32,382 bases of DNA, taken from contig WFOC01000116.1 in the NCBI GenBank assembly GCA_015488295.1, forward strand, positions 1-32,382, read 5' to 3'. The translations under genes were made by a program, and so were the position numbers. The notes below the pieces were generated by a model that did no database searches, was not told where the DNA came from, and saw only the letters and a list, made by a program, of their open reading frames with translations. Shown here one piece after another: positions 1 to 8,214 of the stretch. Positions within the stretch are counted from its first letter, which is position 1. Every line of letters begins with the position of its first letter. The stretch is from Gammaproteobacteria bacterium. GTDB lineage: Bacteria > Pseudomonadota > Gammaproteobacteria > SZUA-229.

Positions 1-25
1 TATTACGGCTCTTGGGCTTGCTCAT
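1..25 (-). CDS. Start of an unidentified gene running off the left edge
   Basis: On the minus strand an ATG at 25 opens a frame reading MSKPKSRN before the window ends. A strong ribosome binding site, GAGAGG, lies six bases upstream (32-37), which is the main support. Its leader holds two inverted repeats: CGTCCAG/CTGGACG (41-47 and 72-78) and ATCATC/GATGAT around a TTTC loop (87-102). The first hairpin ends a few bases before the ribosome binding site. Only eight codons are visible, so no function can be given. It could also be a chance start. Confidence 0.45.
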
Positions 26-167
26 TGAGCACCTCTCATTCGTCCAGTTTTCTCTTGCTTTAGGGGTTTTTCTGGACGTTTATTCTATCATCTTTCGATG
101 ATTACTTATGAAAAATCAGCAGGTTATGTATATTTCAGGATCGACTAATTAGAGTGGCAATTTTTTA

Positions 168-210
168 TACCATAAAACAAGGGCGAATTATTCGCCCTTG
201 TTTTATGGTA
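168..210. terminator. Perfect 20-bp palindrome, probable bidirectional terminator
   Basis: Two perfectly complementary 20-base arms (168-187 and 191-210) flank a three-base loop. The GC-rich inner part, AAGGGCGAA/TTCGCCCTT, is followed by TTTTAT on both strands, so a U-rich run ends the inner hairpin whichever way it is transcribed. It lies just past the stop of the lipoprotein gene at 251, and would also shield the left-edge gene. Confidence 0.8.
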
Positions 211-250
211 GGTTTTAATTGTGGCTGACAAACAAAGCCGTTTTTTTGTT

Positions 251-1168
251 TTAGTTGTCGGAGCCTGTTGCTGTGCCGATTCGTCTGGTAGATAAAGCAA
301 GGTTGTCGATATAAAGATGCATGTTGGAGGGCGCGGTATGCCCGCCATAATATATATCAAACCAGAACTCTTCGATTTTAAGATCAGGTGTGGATCTGAA
401 CATTATGTCAGTTTCTTCCATGGCCAGATAGCCGTCAACCCAGCCTCTTAATATGCCGTCAGTTTCTCCGGGGGTGTTCAGCTTTACATAGGTTTCCACG
501 CAGTACCATCGGTTCTTTTTCAGTGTGCCGCGATTGTCTTTATCCCAGGGCATGTTGTCGCCATATTTTCCTGGCATGTAAGCGTGATAAGTGTAATAAC
601 TTAAATCAATGAGTTCAGGTCCCATCCATGATCGCCCGAACTCCATTCGTGCTGACCAGCCGTTTATGCCGTTGGAGGCTCTTCCGCCCCAGCCGCCACG
701 ATCATATCTTCCGGCTGATCCGGGTAATTTTCCGCTTCCTCTGCTGGTGTTCCATGATTCATCGAAACGCAGGTAGTAGCGTGCATAAAGTTCAGTCGGT
801 TCTTTCATGCCGACATCGGAAAAACGATAGCTTAAGCTGGTGCCGTAGTTGGAATTTCTGTTGACCGAGATGCGAAGTGACTTTTTGCCGTTAAATACAA
901 CATCGCCGCTAACCAGTTGTCTATTGTCGGCGTGTGAGCCGCGGCTGAAATTTTTTTCATAACTGTCATCTTCAAAATCTTCGAAGAAAAAAACGTCTTG
1001 ATCATTTTTTGCAACATCCTGAATTGTGCCGATGCCAAGAGGTCTCGACAGAGGGGAGGTTGGGATTTCGGTGCAGCCTGAAATGGAAGTGATGAGGAAG
1101 ACTGATAACAGGAGTGCTGGAATGATGTGTAAATGTCTGGCGTGAAGGTCGATCCTTGAGTGAGTCAC
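251..1168 (-). CDS. Secreted lipoprotein with polysaccharide lyase 14-like fold
   Basis: A 305-residue exported protein. The N-terminus has a hydrophobic stretch ending in the lipobox ISGC (Cys32); Thr follows the Cys, so outer-membrane sorting is expected. The rest resembles the jelly-roll domain of polysaccharide lyase family 14 and related Cip1-like proteins: an N-terminal FFFEDFED strand, a central Gly/Arg-rich segment (GGWGGRASNG), and a C-terminal FWFDIYYGG...LYIDNLALS strand pair typical of the family. The role would be binding or cleaving an acidic polysaccharide at the cell surface; the substrate cannot be read from sequence. The start is GTG at 1168, with GAGG eight bases upstream. 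It is monocistronic, with a strong terminator after it. No other polysaccharide genes lie nearby. The fold call is by recognition of the C-terminal pattern, not a search. Confidence 0.65.
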   Translation of the reverse strand: MTHSRIDLHARHLHIIPALLLSVFLITSISGCTEIPTSPLSRPLGIGTIQDVAKNDQDVFFFEDFEDDSYEKNFSRGSHADNRQLVSGDVVFNGKKSLRISVNRNSNYGTSLSYRFSDVGMKEPTELYARYYLRFDESWNTSRGSGKLPGSAGRYDRGGWGGRASNGINGWSARMEFGRSWMGPELIDLSYYTYHAYMPGKYGDNMPWDKDNRGTLKKNRWYCVETYVKLNTPGETDGILRGWVDGYLAMEETDIMFRSTPDLKIEEFWFDIYYGGHTAPSNMHLYIDNLALSTRRIGTATGSDN

Positions 1169-1297
1169 TGACTAAACCTCGTTGAAGTTCTGGTGCTGAA
1201 TTAAAATAACTATATCAAATATTCTGCTGTGGTTTTTGTTTTCATGTTTGATGCGAGTTGGTGTGCGGGAAAAGCCCGGTGATTAAGGCTGATATTT

Positions 1298-1834
1298 TCA
1301 GTTTTCTGTAATGATGTAATCGCCGTTATTAATGTTGTCAACTGACCAGTTACCGATGCTGTAGCGGATAAGTCTAAGTGTTGGAAAGCCGGTGGCGGCG
1401 GTCATGCGTCTTACCTGGCGATTACGGCCTTCGGTAATGCTTAGCTCAACCCAGGAAGTCGGGATGTTTTTTCGTTCGCGGATGGGCGGCTTGCGTGGCC
1501 AGAGGTTTTTTGGCGGGTGAATGATTTTTGCTTTTGCCGGTCGTGTCAGGCCGTCTTTGAGTTTCACGCCTTTTTCTAGTTGTGCGATAGCCTTATCTGT
1601 TATTTCGCCTTCGACCTGCGCCCAGTAGGTTTTTTTCATTTTGTTTTTGGGTTCGGTAATTCTGCTTTGCAGTTTGCCGTCATCGGTGAGCAGTAACAGG
1701 CCTTCACTGTCGCGATCCAGTCGACCGGCAGCGTAGACATTTTTCTGTGTGATGAAATCAGCCAGGGTTTTGCGGCCCTGTTCGTCGGTGAACTGGCAGA
1801 GTACATCAAAAGGTTTGTTGAATAATATAATCAT
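1298..1834 (-). CDS. rluE: 23S rRNA pseudouridine synthase RluE
   Basis: A 178-residue RsuA/RluB/E/F-family pseudouridine synthase. RluE converts U2457 of 23S rRNA to pseudouridine in E. coli. Seen here: the N-terminal FNKPFDVL motif, the catalytic loop [15 protein letters not shown] with nucleophile Asp40, and the C-terminal [10 protein letters not shown] and LRLIRYSIG segments. There is no N-terminal S4 RNA-binding domain, which separates RluE from RsuA, RluB and RluF. The ATG at 1834 matches the usual family start just before FNKP. No Shine-Dalgarno is visible, because a palindromic repeat element begins immediately upstream of the start codon. The exonuclease gene lies upstream on the same strand. 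Confidence 0.9.
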   Translation of the reverse strand: MIILFNKPFDVLCQFTDEQGRKTLADFITQKNVYAAGRLDRDSEGLLLLTDDGKLQSRITEPKNKMKKTYWAQVEGEITDKAIAQLEKGVKLKDGLTRPAKAKIIHPPKNLWPRKPPIRERKNIPTSWVELSITEGRNRQVRRMTAATGFPTLRLIRYSIGNWSVDNINNGDYIITEN

Positions 1835-1835
1835 A

Positions 1836-1958
1836 AGAAAGTTGGCAGTAGGCAGTTAGCAGTCGTCAGTTAAAAACAAAAGCGCTTAAAAGTCGTAGCC
1901 TGCCGCGCAAAAAAAACGATGTTTTGCTTTTGCTGCAAACTGATGACTGCCAACTTCT
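1836..1958. repeat. Heptad-arm palindromic element, copy 1
   Basis: A non-coding element of about 120 bp. The left arm is runs of a 7-base unit (TTGGCAG, TAGGCAG, TTAGCAG, TCGTCAG) then TTAAAAACAAAAG. The right arm is the complement (CTGCAAA, CTGATGA, CTGCCAA, CTTCT). The outermost bases pair as AGAAAGTTGGCAGT / ACTGCCAACTTCT. Related copies lie at 8084-8210 and 21232-21351. It sits between the exonuclease gene and rluE and ends one base before the rluE start codon. It could form a long hairpin in RNA or be a non-autonomous mobile element. Confidence 0.85.
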
Positions 1959-1994
1959 CCTCCTGGCAGTAAGCTGATGAAAGCAATAATGCCA

Positions 1995-2921
1995 TCAGAC
2001 AGGCTGTAAATTATACCAGCGCTCGCGCCGTCCTCTTGCTGCGTCGAGGCGGTTGAACATGGTGATCATTGCGTCCTCGTTAATACCGCGCCAGCGCAGA
2101 TCTTTTTTCGGGCCTTTAAATTCGGCATCGGTAACGATGGTGGTGAGTTGCTTGGTCATCGGTAGAATGTGCTGGTGTTCATCGACCAGCATCTGGATGC
2201 GTTTTGAGCCGCGAAATTTCATCTCGGAAATCTTGTCGATGTTTTCCATGATGTGTTCAACGCCGGGATATTTTTTCAGCAGGTTGGATGCCATCTTGTA
2301 ACCAATGCCTGGAATGCCGGGAATGTTGTCGACCTTGTCGCCGGCCAGTGCCAGCAGGTCGGCGATCAGTTCGGGTTTTACGCCAAAACTTTTTTCCACG
2401 TCTTTGTAATGCAGGATTTTATTTCGTGCGTAATCCCACCAGATGTCGCCGGGGCGTAGCAGTTGCGCCAGGTCTTTATCGGCGCTGAGGATGGTGATGT
2501 TAAAACCGTCTTCGCGTAGCTGTGTAGCCAGCGTGCCGATGATGTCATCGCCTTCAAAACGGTTGCTGGAAAAATCAGCGATGCCGGCAGCGCGGCAAAA
2601 ATCACGGCAGTGTTTGAACTGGCTTTTTAGCTCGACCGGTGCCGGTGGCCGGTTGGCCTTGTATTCGGGAAAAATTTCACGGCGGTAGGAGTTGGTCTGC
2701 TTGGCATCAAAGGCGCAGGCGATATATTCGGGTTGTTCCAGTTCCAGCAGTTCACGCAGGAATTCGGTAAAACCGTAAACCGCATTGCTGGGGTTGCCTT
2801 CGCTATCGACGATGCTGTCATCATAAACATGCCAGCCACGGAAGATGTAGATGCTGCTATCAACAAGGTAGGCGCGTTTTGTTTTAATATGTGACATTGT
2901 GCTGCATTTTACGCGAGCCAT
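1995..2921 (-). CDS. Stand-alone 5'-3' exonuclease (PIN/FEN family, Xni-like)
   Basis: A 308-residue homologue of the 5' nuclease domain of DNA polymerase I, without the polymerase. Seen: the N-terminal metal-site strand YLVDSSIYIFRGWH, a helical-arch region with YRREIFPEYKANR, the acidic motifs GDDIIGTL and SADKDLAQLL, then GDKVDNIPGIPGIG, the helix-3-turn-helix that binds DNA. All the Asp positions expected for metal binding seem present. The E. coli relative ExoIX (Xni) acts on 5' flaps and gaps. Two starts are possible: ATG at 2921 or the internal ATG at 2897 (MSHIKTKRAYLVD), which fits family N-termini better. Neither has a clear Shine-Dalgarno. It is divergent from the PhoX-like gene, with 37 bases between. 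Confidence 0.85.
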   Translation of the reverse strand: MARVKCSTMSHIKTKRAYLVDSSIYIFRGWHVYDDSIVDSEGNPSNAVYGFTEFLRELLELEQPEYIACAFDAKQTNSYRREIFPEYKANRPPAPVELKSQFKHCRDFCRAAGIADFSSNRFEGDDIIGTLATQLREDGFNITILSADKDLAQLLRPGDIWWDYARNKILHYKDVEKSFGVKPELIADLLALAGDKVDNIPGIPGIGYKMASNLLKKYPGVEHIMENIDKISEMKFRGSKRIQMLVDEHQHILPMTKQLTTIVTDAEFKGPKKDLRWRGINEDAMITMFNRLDAARGRRERWYNLQPV

Positions 2922-2936
2922 GTAGATTGTACATAA

Positions 2937-2942
2937 TATAAT
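2937..2942 (+). promoter_or_regulatory. Probable -10 box for the PhoX-like gene
   Basis: TATAAT lies 16 bases before the ATG at 2959, in the AT-rich gap shared with the divergent exonuclease gene. No good -35 is seen. The resulting leader would be only about ten bases. The same AT-rich run could supply a -10 on the other strand. Confidence 0.35.
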
Positions 2943-2958
2943 AGGGTGAATTTTTGAT

Positions 2959-4134
2959 ATGGTTGATTTGCTAAAGAGACGGCTTTTAAAGCAGGGTATG
3001 CTTGGCTTGAGTGTGTGCGGTGCCGGCGCGGTCTGGTCTAATGCATTGATTGCTGCGGCTCGTCTTCCTCATGGTCAGATGCTGCAGGCGGCAGATGAAA
3101 ACGGTGTGCGCCTGCCTCGCGGTCTGCGTTCGCGTATTGTTGCGCGTTCATCGCAGCCGGTAATCACGGGGCGGGATTATAAATGGCACGCTGCACCTGA
3201 TGGTGGTGCCTGCTTTGCTACAAAAGATGGTGGCTGGATATACGTGTCGAACAGCGAGATGCGTTCAACCGGTGGTGTGGGTGCGATTGTGTTTGATGCA
3301 CGCGGTGAAATTATCGATGCCTATCCGATTCTGCAGCATACTCGTGACAACTGCGCCGGTGGTGCTACGCCCTGGGGTAGCTGGCTTTCCTGTGAGGAAT
3401 ATAATCATGGGCGTGTCTGGGAATGTTATCCTGATGGCAAAACGCCGGCAGTGGTTCGCCCTGCGCTGGGCGTTTTTAATCACGAAGCGGTCGCGGTTGA
3501 TGAAGTCAACAAACAGCTGTATCTGACGGAAGATAAAAGAGATGGCTGCCTGTACCGGTTTACTGCCGAGCGCTTGACTGCGCAGGGTTACCCGGATCTT
3601 TCCGCTGGCATACTGGAAGTTGCCACCATGCAGCAAACCTTTGAGGCGGGTGCACGAGGCATTCTGGGCTGGCTGCCGTTGTCTGATGTGCAGGCTGAAA
3701 TGCAACCGACGCGCTATCAACAGGCTTCTGCTCTGACCTTTGATGGTGGTGAAGGTATCACCTGGTTTGACGGAAAAATTATTTTCACCACTAAAGGAAA
3801 TAATCGTGTGTGTCGATATGATACTCGAAGTCAGCTACTTGACGTTGTTTATGATGCGGCTGATTCATTAACGCCAATATTAACTGGCGTAGATAATGTG
3901 ACAGTCTCGTCGTCAGGAGACATCTACGTTGCTGAAGATGGTGGTGACATGCAGGTGGTTGTCATTGATGCGCAGGGTGCGTTGTACCCGTTATTGCAAA
4001 TAGCGGGGCATAACTATTCTGAAGTAGCGGGGCTGGCATTCAGTCCCGATGGTAAACGTCTGTATTTTAGTTCGCAACGTGGTGCCACGGGGCGATCTGT
4101 AGATGGTATAAGCTATGAAATTAGTGGCTTCTGA
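2959..4134 (+). CDS. PhoX/DUF839-family secreted protein
   Basis: A 391-residue member of the PhoX-like family (DUF839), a beta-propeller group that includes calcium/iron alkaline phosphatases. The N-terminus carries KRRLLKQG followed by a hydrophobic segment, a twin-arginine-type signal, fitting a cofactor-bearing enzyme exported folded. Family landmarks are DNCAGGATPWGSWLSCEE near residues 130-150, FNHEAVAVD, LYLTEDKRDGCLYRF and, near the C-terminus, NVTVSSSGDIYVAEDGG and GLAFSPDGKRLYFSSQRG. It is shorter than classic PhoX (usually 500-700 residues) and closer to the compact DUF839 group often annotated only by domain. A phosphoesterase role is therefore inference. It stands alone, about 100 bases ahead of the TPR gene. 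Confidence 0.8.
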   Translation: MVDLLKRRLLKQGMLGLSVCGAGAVWSNALIAAARLPHGQMLQAADENGVRLPRGLRSRIVARSSQPVITGRDYKWHAAPDGGACFATKDGGWIYVSNSEMRSTGGVGAIVFDARGEIIDAYPILQHTRDNCAGGATPWGSWLSCEEYNHGRVWECYPDGKTPAVVRPALGVFNHEAVAVDEVNKQLYLTEDKRDGCLYRFTAERLTAQGYPDLSAGILEVATMQQTFEAGARGILGWLPLSDVQAEMQPTRYQQASALTFDGGEGITWFDGKIIFTTKGNNRVCRYDTRSQLLDVVYDAADSLTPILTGVDNVTVSSSGDIYVAEDGGDMQVVVIDAQGALYPLLQIAGHNYSEVAGLAFSPDGKRLYFSSQRGATGRSVDGISYEISGF

Positions 4135-4233
4135 TTAACGGGATATAGTCCCGGTAAAAATAGCCTACTAATAAGTGAACGATCATTGTAAAATTCGCTC
4201 TTTAAACTGCCTAAAAAACGAAAACATATAAAT

Positions 4234-5265
4234 ATGTCAGGAATATCAAAAAAAGCTGTTATCGAATTATCCAAGAAGGGTAGTCGTCTGTTTCGAAGCG
4301 GCCAGCTGCAAGAAGCTGAAAAAGCATATTTAGAAGCCAAAGAGCTGGATGCGGAAAATCCTTATGTGCTCTCCGGTCTCGGTGATGTTTATCGCAAGCT
4401 TAATCGTTTTGAAGAATCCGGCGCGCAATATGACGCGGTATTAAAAAAAGACCCCAATAATATTTTTGCGCTGCGTGGCGCAGGTGATGCGCGTCGCGGC
4501 ATGAAACAACCGCTGGCCGCCATTCCTTACTGGCTGCGTTATCTGGAGATCAACGAGAAAGACAGCCACGTCATGGTGCGCATTGCTGATGCGTATCACA
4601 AGCTGGATGATAGCGAGAACGCGATTGATTTTTACGAGCAATCGCTGGCCATCAAACCATACGATCCATTTGCGCTGCTTGGCCTGGGCAATGTTTATTA
4701 CGCGCAGCATAACGACGAAAAAGCACTGGACTGTTTTGAAAAACTGCTGGCAAAAAATACTTCGCACAATGTTGTGCTGATGACCATGATCGGCAATATC
4801 TACCGTCGCCGAAAAGAATTTGATCGTGCCATGGGACATTATGAAAATGCGCTGGAACTCGATCCGAAAAATAATTTTGCCCTGTTCGGCATGGGTGACT
4901 GCTTCCGTGGTCAGCTGAACATGGAGCGCGCGGTTTACTGGTGGGGAAAAATCCTTGATCAGGAACCGGATAATCAATCACTGTGGACACGTGTCGGCGA
5001 TGCGCTGGTGTCGCTGGGTCGTCTGGACGAAGCCATTCAGCACTATAATGCCAGCCTGCGGGTTGATCACGATCTGTACGCCGTGCTCGGTCTTGCCCGC
5101 GTCGCGCAGAAACAGGGTGATCCTGACAAAGCCTGTTATTACTGTGAGCAGGCGCTGGAAGTGGACGAAGATAATATTCGCGCACTGGAAGAACTGGCGC
5201 GCATCTGTGATGAGGCGGGTTACACCGAAAGGGCGCAACAGGCGCGCGCACGGATAAAACACTGA
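4234..5265 (+). CDS. Tetratricopeptide repeat protein
   Basis: A 343-residue protein made almost entirely of about ten tandem 34-residue TPR units, from near residue 10 to the C-terminus. Typical units read GLGDVYRKLNRFEESGAQYD and GNIYRRRKEFDRAMGHYENA. There is no signal peptide or membrane segment, so it should be a cytoplasmic scaffold. The partner is unknown. Relatives with this layout in other gammaproteobacteria are annotated only as TPR proteins. The start at 4234 has an A-rich upstream stretch but no clear Shine-Dalgarno. The next gene follows 46 bases later and could be co-transcribed. Confidence 0.85.
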   Translation: MSGISKKAVIELSKKGSRLFRSGQLQEAEKAYLEAKELDAENPYVLSGLGDVYRKLNRFEESGAQYDAVLKKDPNNIFALRGAGDARRGMKQPLAAIPYWLRYLEINEKDSHVMVRIADAYHKLDDSENAIDFYEQSLAIKPYDPFALLGLGNVYYAQHNDEKALDCFEKLLAKNTSHNVVLMTMIGNIYRRRKEFDRAMGHYENALELDPKNNFALFGMGDCFRGQLNMERAVYWWGKILDQEPDNQSLWTRVGDALVSLGRLDEAIQHYNASLRVDHDLYAVLGLARVAQKQGDPDKACYYCEQALEVDEDNIRALEELARICDEAGYTERAQQARARIKH

Positions 5266-5311
5266 TCTGAAATCTGTTCGTTAGACGTTTGCTGTCGTCG
5301 CATTTTCTGTC

Positions 5312-5992
5312 ATGCAATACCTTACCTTTATCAGCGCGCTTATCGCCATTGTTGGCCTGGCGTTTGCGGCCACTGGTATCAAGCGACTGATTCAGCGCCG
5401 CTTTTTCCGTGCCGCCGGGCTGGAAATTTCCGGCCTGTTTTTTCTGCTGCTGGCATCCTCGGCATTTCTGCTGGCCTCAAATTTATACACCTACCAGCGC
5501 CTGGTTTATGAGCAGGCAATCGCCGAAATCACTTTTGAAGAACTTGATGTGCAGCGCTACCGTGCCGACATTCGGGCGCTGGATTCTGATTTTCAGCAAA
5601 GCGTCGAACTGAACGGTGATGAATGGCAGCTGGATGCGCAGGTGCTGACCTGGCAGGGGCTGGCAACGCTGTTCGGGCTGGATGCAAATTACCGGCTGCA
5701 CCGCATCGCCGGGCGCTATCTTGATATTAAAGATGAGCGGGCGCGGCCACGCAGTGTTTATTCGCTGCTGCAAAAGCAGCCGATGATTGGTGCTGATAAA
5801 TTCGACCTCTGGCAGTTCGCGCATAAACATCAGGACTGGCTGCACTGGGTCGATGCCGCCTACGGCAGCGCGGTTTTTCTGCCGATGACTGATGGTGCAA
5901 AATACCGTATTGCCATCAGCCGCACCGGCCTGATCGCTCGCCCGGCCAATGCCGAAGCGCGTAAAGCGGTCAGTCACTGGATTGGTTTATAA
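5312..5992 (+). CDS. Conserved membrane protein of unknown function
   Basis: A 226-residue protein with two N-terminal transmembrane helices (about residues 4-22 and 38-58) separated by a basic loop (KRLIQRRFFR). A soluble domain of about 165 residues follows, likely periplasmic or cytoplasmic depending on topology. The soluble part has FEELDVQRYRADI, YLDIKDERARPRSVYSL and a C-terminal KYRIAISRTGLIARPAN segment. Relatives I recall are sometimes labelled multidrug efflux or cation transporters, but two helices and a large soluble domain do not support a transporter. No function is assigned. It follows the TPR gene by 46 bases. Confidence 0.75.
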   Translation: MQYLTFISALIAIVGLAFAATGIKRLIQRRFFRAAGLEISGLFFLLLASSAFLLASNLYTYQRLVYEQAIAEITFEELDVQRYRADIRALDSDFQQSVELNGDEWQLDAQVLTWQGLATLFGLDANYRLHRIAGRYLDIKDERARPRSVYSLLQKQPMIGADKFDLWQFAHKHQDWLHWVDAAYGSAVFLPMTDGAKYRIAISRTGLIARPANAEARKAVSHWIGL

Positions 5993-6008
5993 AGATAAAA
6001 AAGATCTC

Positions 6009-6111
6009 ACCACAGAGCCACGGAGGACACAGTGATTTCAATGGTTTATCGCATCGCAGGCGCGGTTAACCGTAAAAAAGTTTTTCTCTGTGTCCTCTGT
6101 GCCTCTGTGGT
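6009..6111. repeat. Palindromic element with CTCTGTG-type heptad arms
   Basis: The left arm (6009-6035) and right arm (6085-6111) are 27 bases each and complementary at all but about three or four positions. They are built from a repeated GAGGCACA / TGTGCCTC-type unit. The middle contains TATCGCATCGCAGGCGC. The layout (arms of short repeated units around a 50-base core with TCGCAT) matches the other palindromic elements in this window, although the arm sequence differs. It lies in the gap before typA and could act as a hairpin or terminator for the upstream genes. Confidence 0.75.
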
Positions 6112-6170
6112 AAAAAAACTGTTTTTCATGCTTTCGGCATGAGAAATCTATGGATAGTCCGAAAATAATA

Positions 6171-6199
6171 CAGTTTCTTTCCTCAGAAACGCCTATAAT
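6171..6199 (+). promoter_or_regulatory. Probable typA promoter
   Basis: A perfect TATAAT at 6194-6199 lies 33 bases before the GTG start of typA. The -35 position (CAGTTT, 17 bases upstream) is poor. A C-rich tract, GCGCCCC, follows the -10. Upstream elements were not recognised. Confidence 0.45.
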
Positions 6200-6232
6200 G
6201 CGCCCCTTTTTCCCATTTTAAAGAGAATTACC

Positions 6233-8050
6233 GTGAGTACAAAAATCCGTAACATTGCGATCATCGCCCATGTCGACCATGGCAAAACAACGCTGGTAGA
6301 CAAATTGCTGGAGCAGTCTGGCACCCTGGATGAGCGCAAAGCACCGGGTGAACGCATCATGGATTCCAATGATCAGGAAAAAGAACGCGGTATTACTATT
6401 ACTTCGAAAAACACAGCGATTGAGTGGAATGATTATCACATCAATATCGTTGACACACCGGGGCACGCCGACTTCGGTGGTGAAGTGGAACGTGTACTCT
6501 CTATGGTTGATTCGGTGCTGCTGCTGGTCGACGCGGTCGACGGCCCGATGCCACAGACCCGTTTTGTTACCCAGAAAGCATTTGCCATGGGTTTCAAACC
6601 GATTGTGGTCATCAACAAGATCGACCGTGAAGGTGCCAACCCGAATCGCGCACTGGATTTAACTTTCGACCTGTTCGACAAGCTGGGTGCGACCGATGAG
6701 CAGCTGGACTTCCCGGTTATCTACGCTTCGGCCATCAACGGTTTTGCCAGCGAAGAATCGGATATTACCAGTGGTGATATGACACCGTTGTTTAATGCCA
6801 TCATCGAGCACGTGCCTGAGCCGGATGTTGATCCTGACGGCCCGTTCCAGCTACAGATTTCTACACTTGATTACAACAGCTATGTTGGCATCATCGGCAT
6901 CGGCCGTATTCGCCGCGGCGTTGTTAAAACCAACATGGCAGTGAAAATCATCAGTGATGATGGCAAGGAGCGCGGCGGTCGTATCGGCCAGGTGCTGGGT
7001 TTTCACGGCCTTGAGCGTGTTGAAGCTGAAGAAGCGCAGGCCGGCGACATCGTTGCGATTACCGGCATCGATCCGCTGTCGATCTCCGACACTATCTGTG
7101 ATCCCAACGTGGTGGAGGCGCTGCCGCCGATGACCGTCGATGAGCCGACTATCAGCATGATGTTCCAGGCGAACTCTTCACCGTTTTCCGGTCAGGAAGG
7201 CAAGTATGTTACCAGCCGTAATATCTGGGACCGTTTGCAACAGGAGTTGAAACACAATGTGGCACTGCGTGTGGAGCAGGTCGAAGGCGATAAATACAAA
7301 GTATCTGGCCGTGGTGAATTACACCTTTCGGTATTGATTGAAACCATGCGCCGGGAAAACTTCGAGCTGGCCGTGGGTCGCCCGGAAGTAATTATTCATG
7401 AAGAAAACGGTGTCAAGCTGGAGCCATATGAAGAGCTGACCGCTGACATCGAAATCGAGCACCAGGGTGCGGTAATGGAAGCGCTGGGTCTGCGTAAGGC
7501 CGAGTTGAAAGACATGGTGCAGGATGGCAAGGGCCGTGTGCGACTCGACTTTATTATTCCTGCACGTGGCCTGATCGGCTTTCGAACAGAATATCTTTCT
7601 ATGACGCGCGGCACCGGCCTGTTGTACAGCGTGTTCGACCATTACGGTCCAATCGTGTCGGACGGCATTGGCCAGCGCCAGAACGGTGTGCTGATTTCCA
7701 ATGCGCGCGGCAAGGCGGTGGCGTATTCGCTGTGTCCGTTGCAGGAACGCGGCAAGTTGCTGGTGGGTAATAATGATGAAGTTTATGAAGGCCAGATCGT
7801 CGGCATTCACTCACGTGATAACGACCTGGTGGTCAACCCGATCAAGCCCAAGCCACTGACCAACGTGCGTGCTTCGGGCACCGATGATGCGCTGACCCTG
7901 TCGCCGCACATCAAATATACGCTGGAGCAGGCGCTGGAATTTATTGATGATGATGAGCTGGTGGAAGTCACGCCGGAAAACATCCGCATCCGTAAAAAGC
8001 TGCTGAAAGAAAGTGAGCGTAAGAGTGCGGGTCGCGGTAAGAAGAAATAG
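6233..8050 (+). CDS. typA: Ribosome-binding GTPase TypA/BipA
   Basis: A 605-residue translational GTPase of the TypA/BipA family, close to the usual length. It binds the 70S ribosome and is needed for ribosome assembly and stress adaptation, especially in the cold. Seen: P-loop [10 protein letters not shown], switch I RGITI, G3 [12 protein letters not shown]4 NKIDR; then EF-G-like domain II, domain III ([18 protein letters not shown]), domain V and the BipA-specific C-terminal domain with the LIGFRTEYL motif and a basic tail ([10 protein letters not shown]). The start is GTG at 6233, with AGAGAA upstream. It appears monocistronic, with a perfect -10 box. A heptad palindrome follows, and no ordinary terminator was found. 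Confidence 0.96.
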   Translation: MSTKIRNIAIIAHVDHGKTTLVDKLLEQSGTLDERKAPGERIMDSNDQEKERGITITSKNTAIEWNDYHINIVDTPGHADFGGEVERVLSMVDSVLLLVDAVDGPMPQTRFVTQKAFAMGFKPIVVINKIDREGANPNRALDLTFDLFDKLGATDEQLDFPVIYASAINGFASEESDITSGDMTPLFNAIIEHVPEPDVDPDGPFQLQISTLDYNSYVGIIGIGRIRRGVVKTNMAVKIISDDGKERGGRIGQVLGFHGLERVEAEEAQAGDIVAITGIDPLSISDTICDPNVVEALPPMTVDEPTISMMFQANSSPFSGQEGKYVTSRNIWDRLQQELKHNVALRVEQVEGDKYKVSGRGELHLSVLIETMRRENFELAVGRPEVIIHEENGVKLEPYEELTADIEIEHQGAVMEALGLRKAELKDMVQDGKGRVRLDFIIPARGLIGFRTEYLSMTRGTGLLYSVFDHYGPIVSDGIGQRQNGVLISNARGKAVAYSLCPLQERGKLLVGNNDEVYEGQIVGIHSRDNDLVVNPIKPKPLTNVRASGTDDALTLSPHIKYTLEQALEFIDDDELVEVTPENIRIRKKLLKESERKSAGRGKKK

Positions 8051-8083
8051 GTTTTTTTGTTGCTGTTGGCTGGCAAGTATTAA

Positions 8084-8210
8084 GAGAAGCTGGCAGTTTG
8101 CAGTCGGCAGTTATCAGTTAAAAGCAGAAAGCTGAGATATTATGTGAGTTGTCGCATAAGCGATGCTTTTGGTTTCTGCTGCCAACTGATGACTGCAAAC
8201 TGCAAACGTT
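8084..8210. repeat. Heptad-arm palindromic element, copy 2
   Basis: The second copy of the family at 1836-1958. The left arm reads GAAGCTGGCAGTTTGCAGTC... then TATCAGTTAAAAGCAGAAAG; the right arm is TTTCTGCTGCCAACTGATGACTG.... The core contains GTCGCATAAGCGATGC, an inner hairpin (GCAT/ATGC). It fills the space between the convergent typA and DUF922 genes and ends four bases before the DUF922 stop codon. It may stop transcription from both sides. Confidence 0.85.
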
Positions 8211-8214
8211 CCCT

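Noticed and set aside
145-360. 71-residue minus-strand ORF at the left end
   Set aside because: It runs through the terminator palindrome and the 3' end of the lipoprotein gene, with no family resemblance.
4652-5317. 221-residue minus-strand ORF across the TPR gene
   Set aside because: Antisense shadow of a protein with obvious TPR repeats; Pro/Arg/His-rich junk composition and no start signal.
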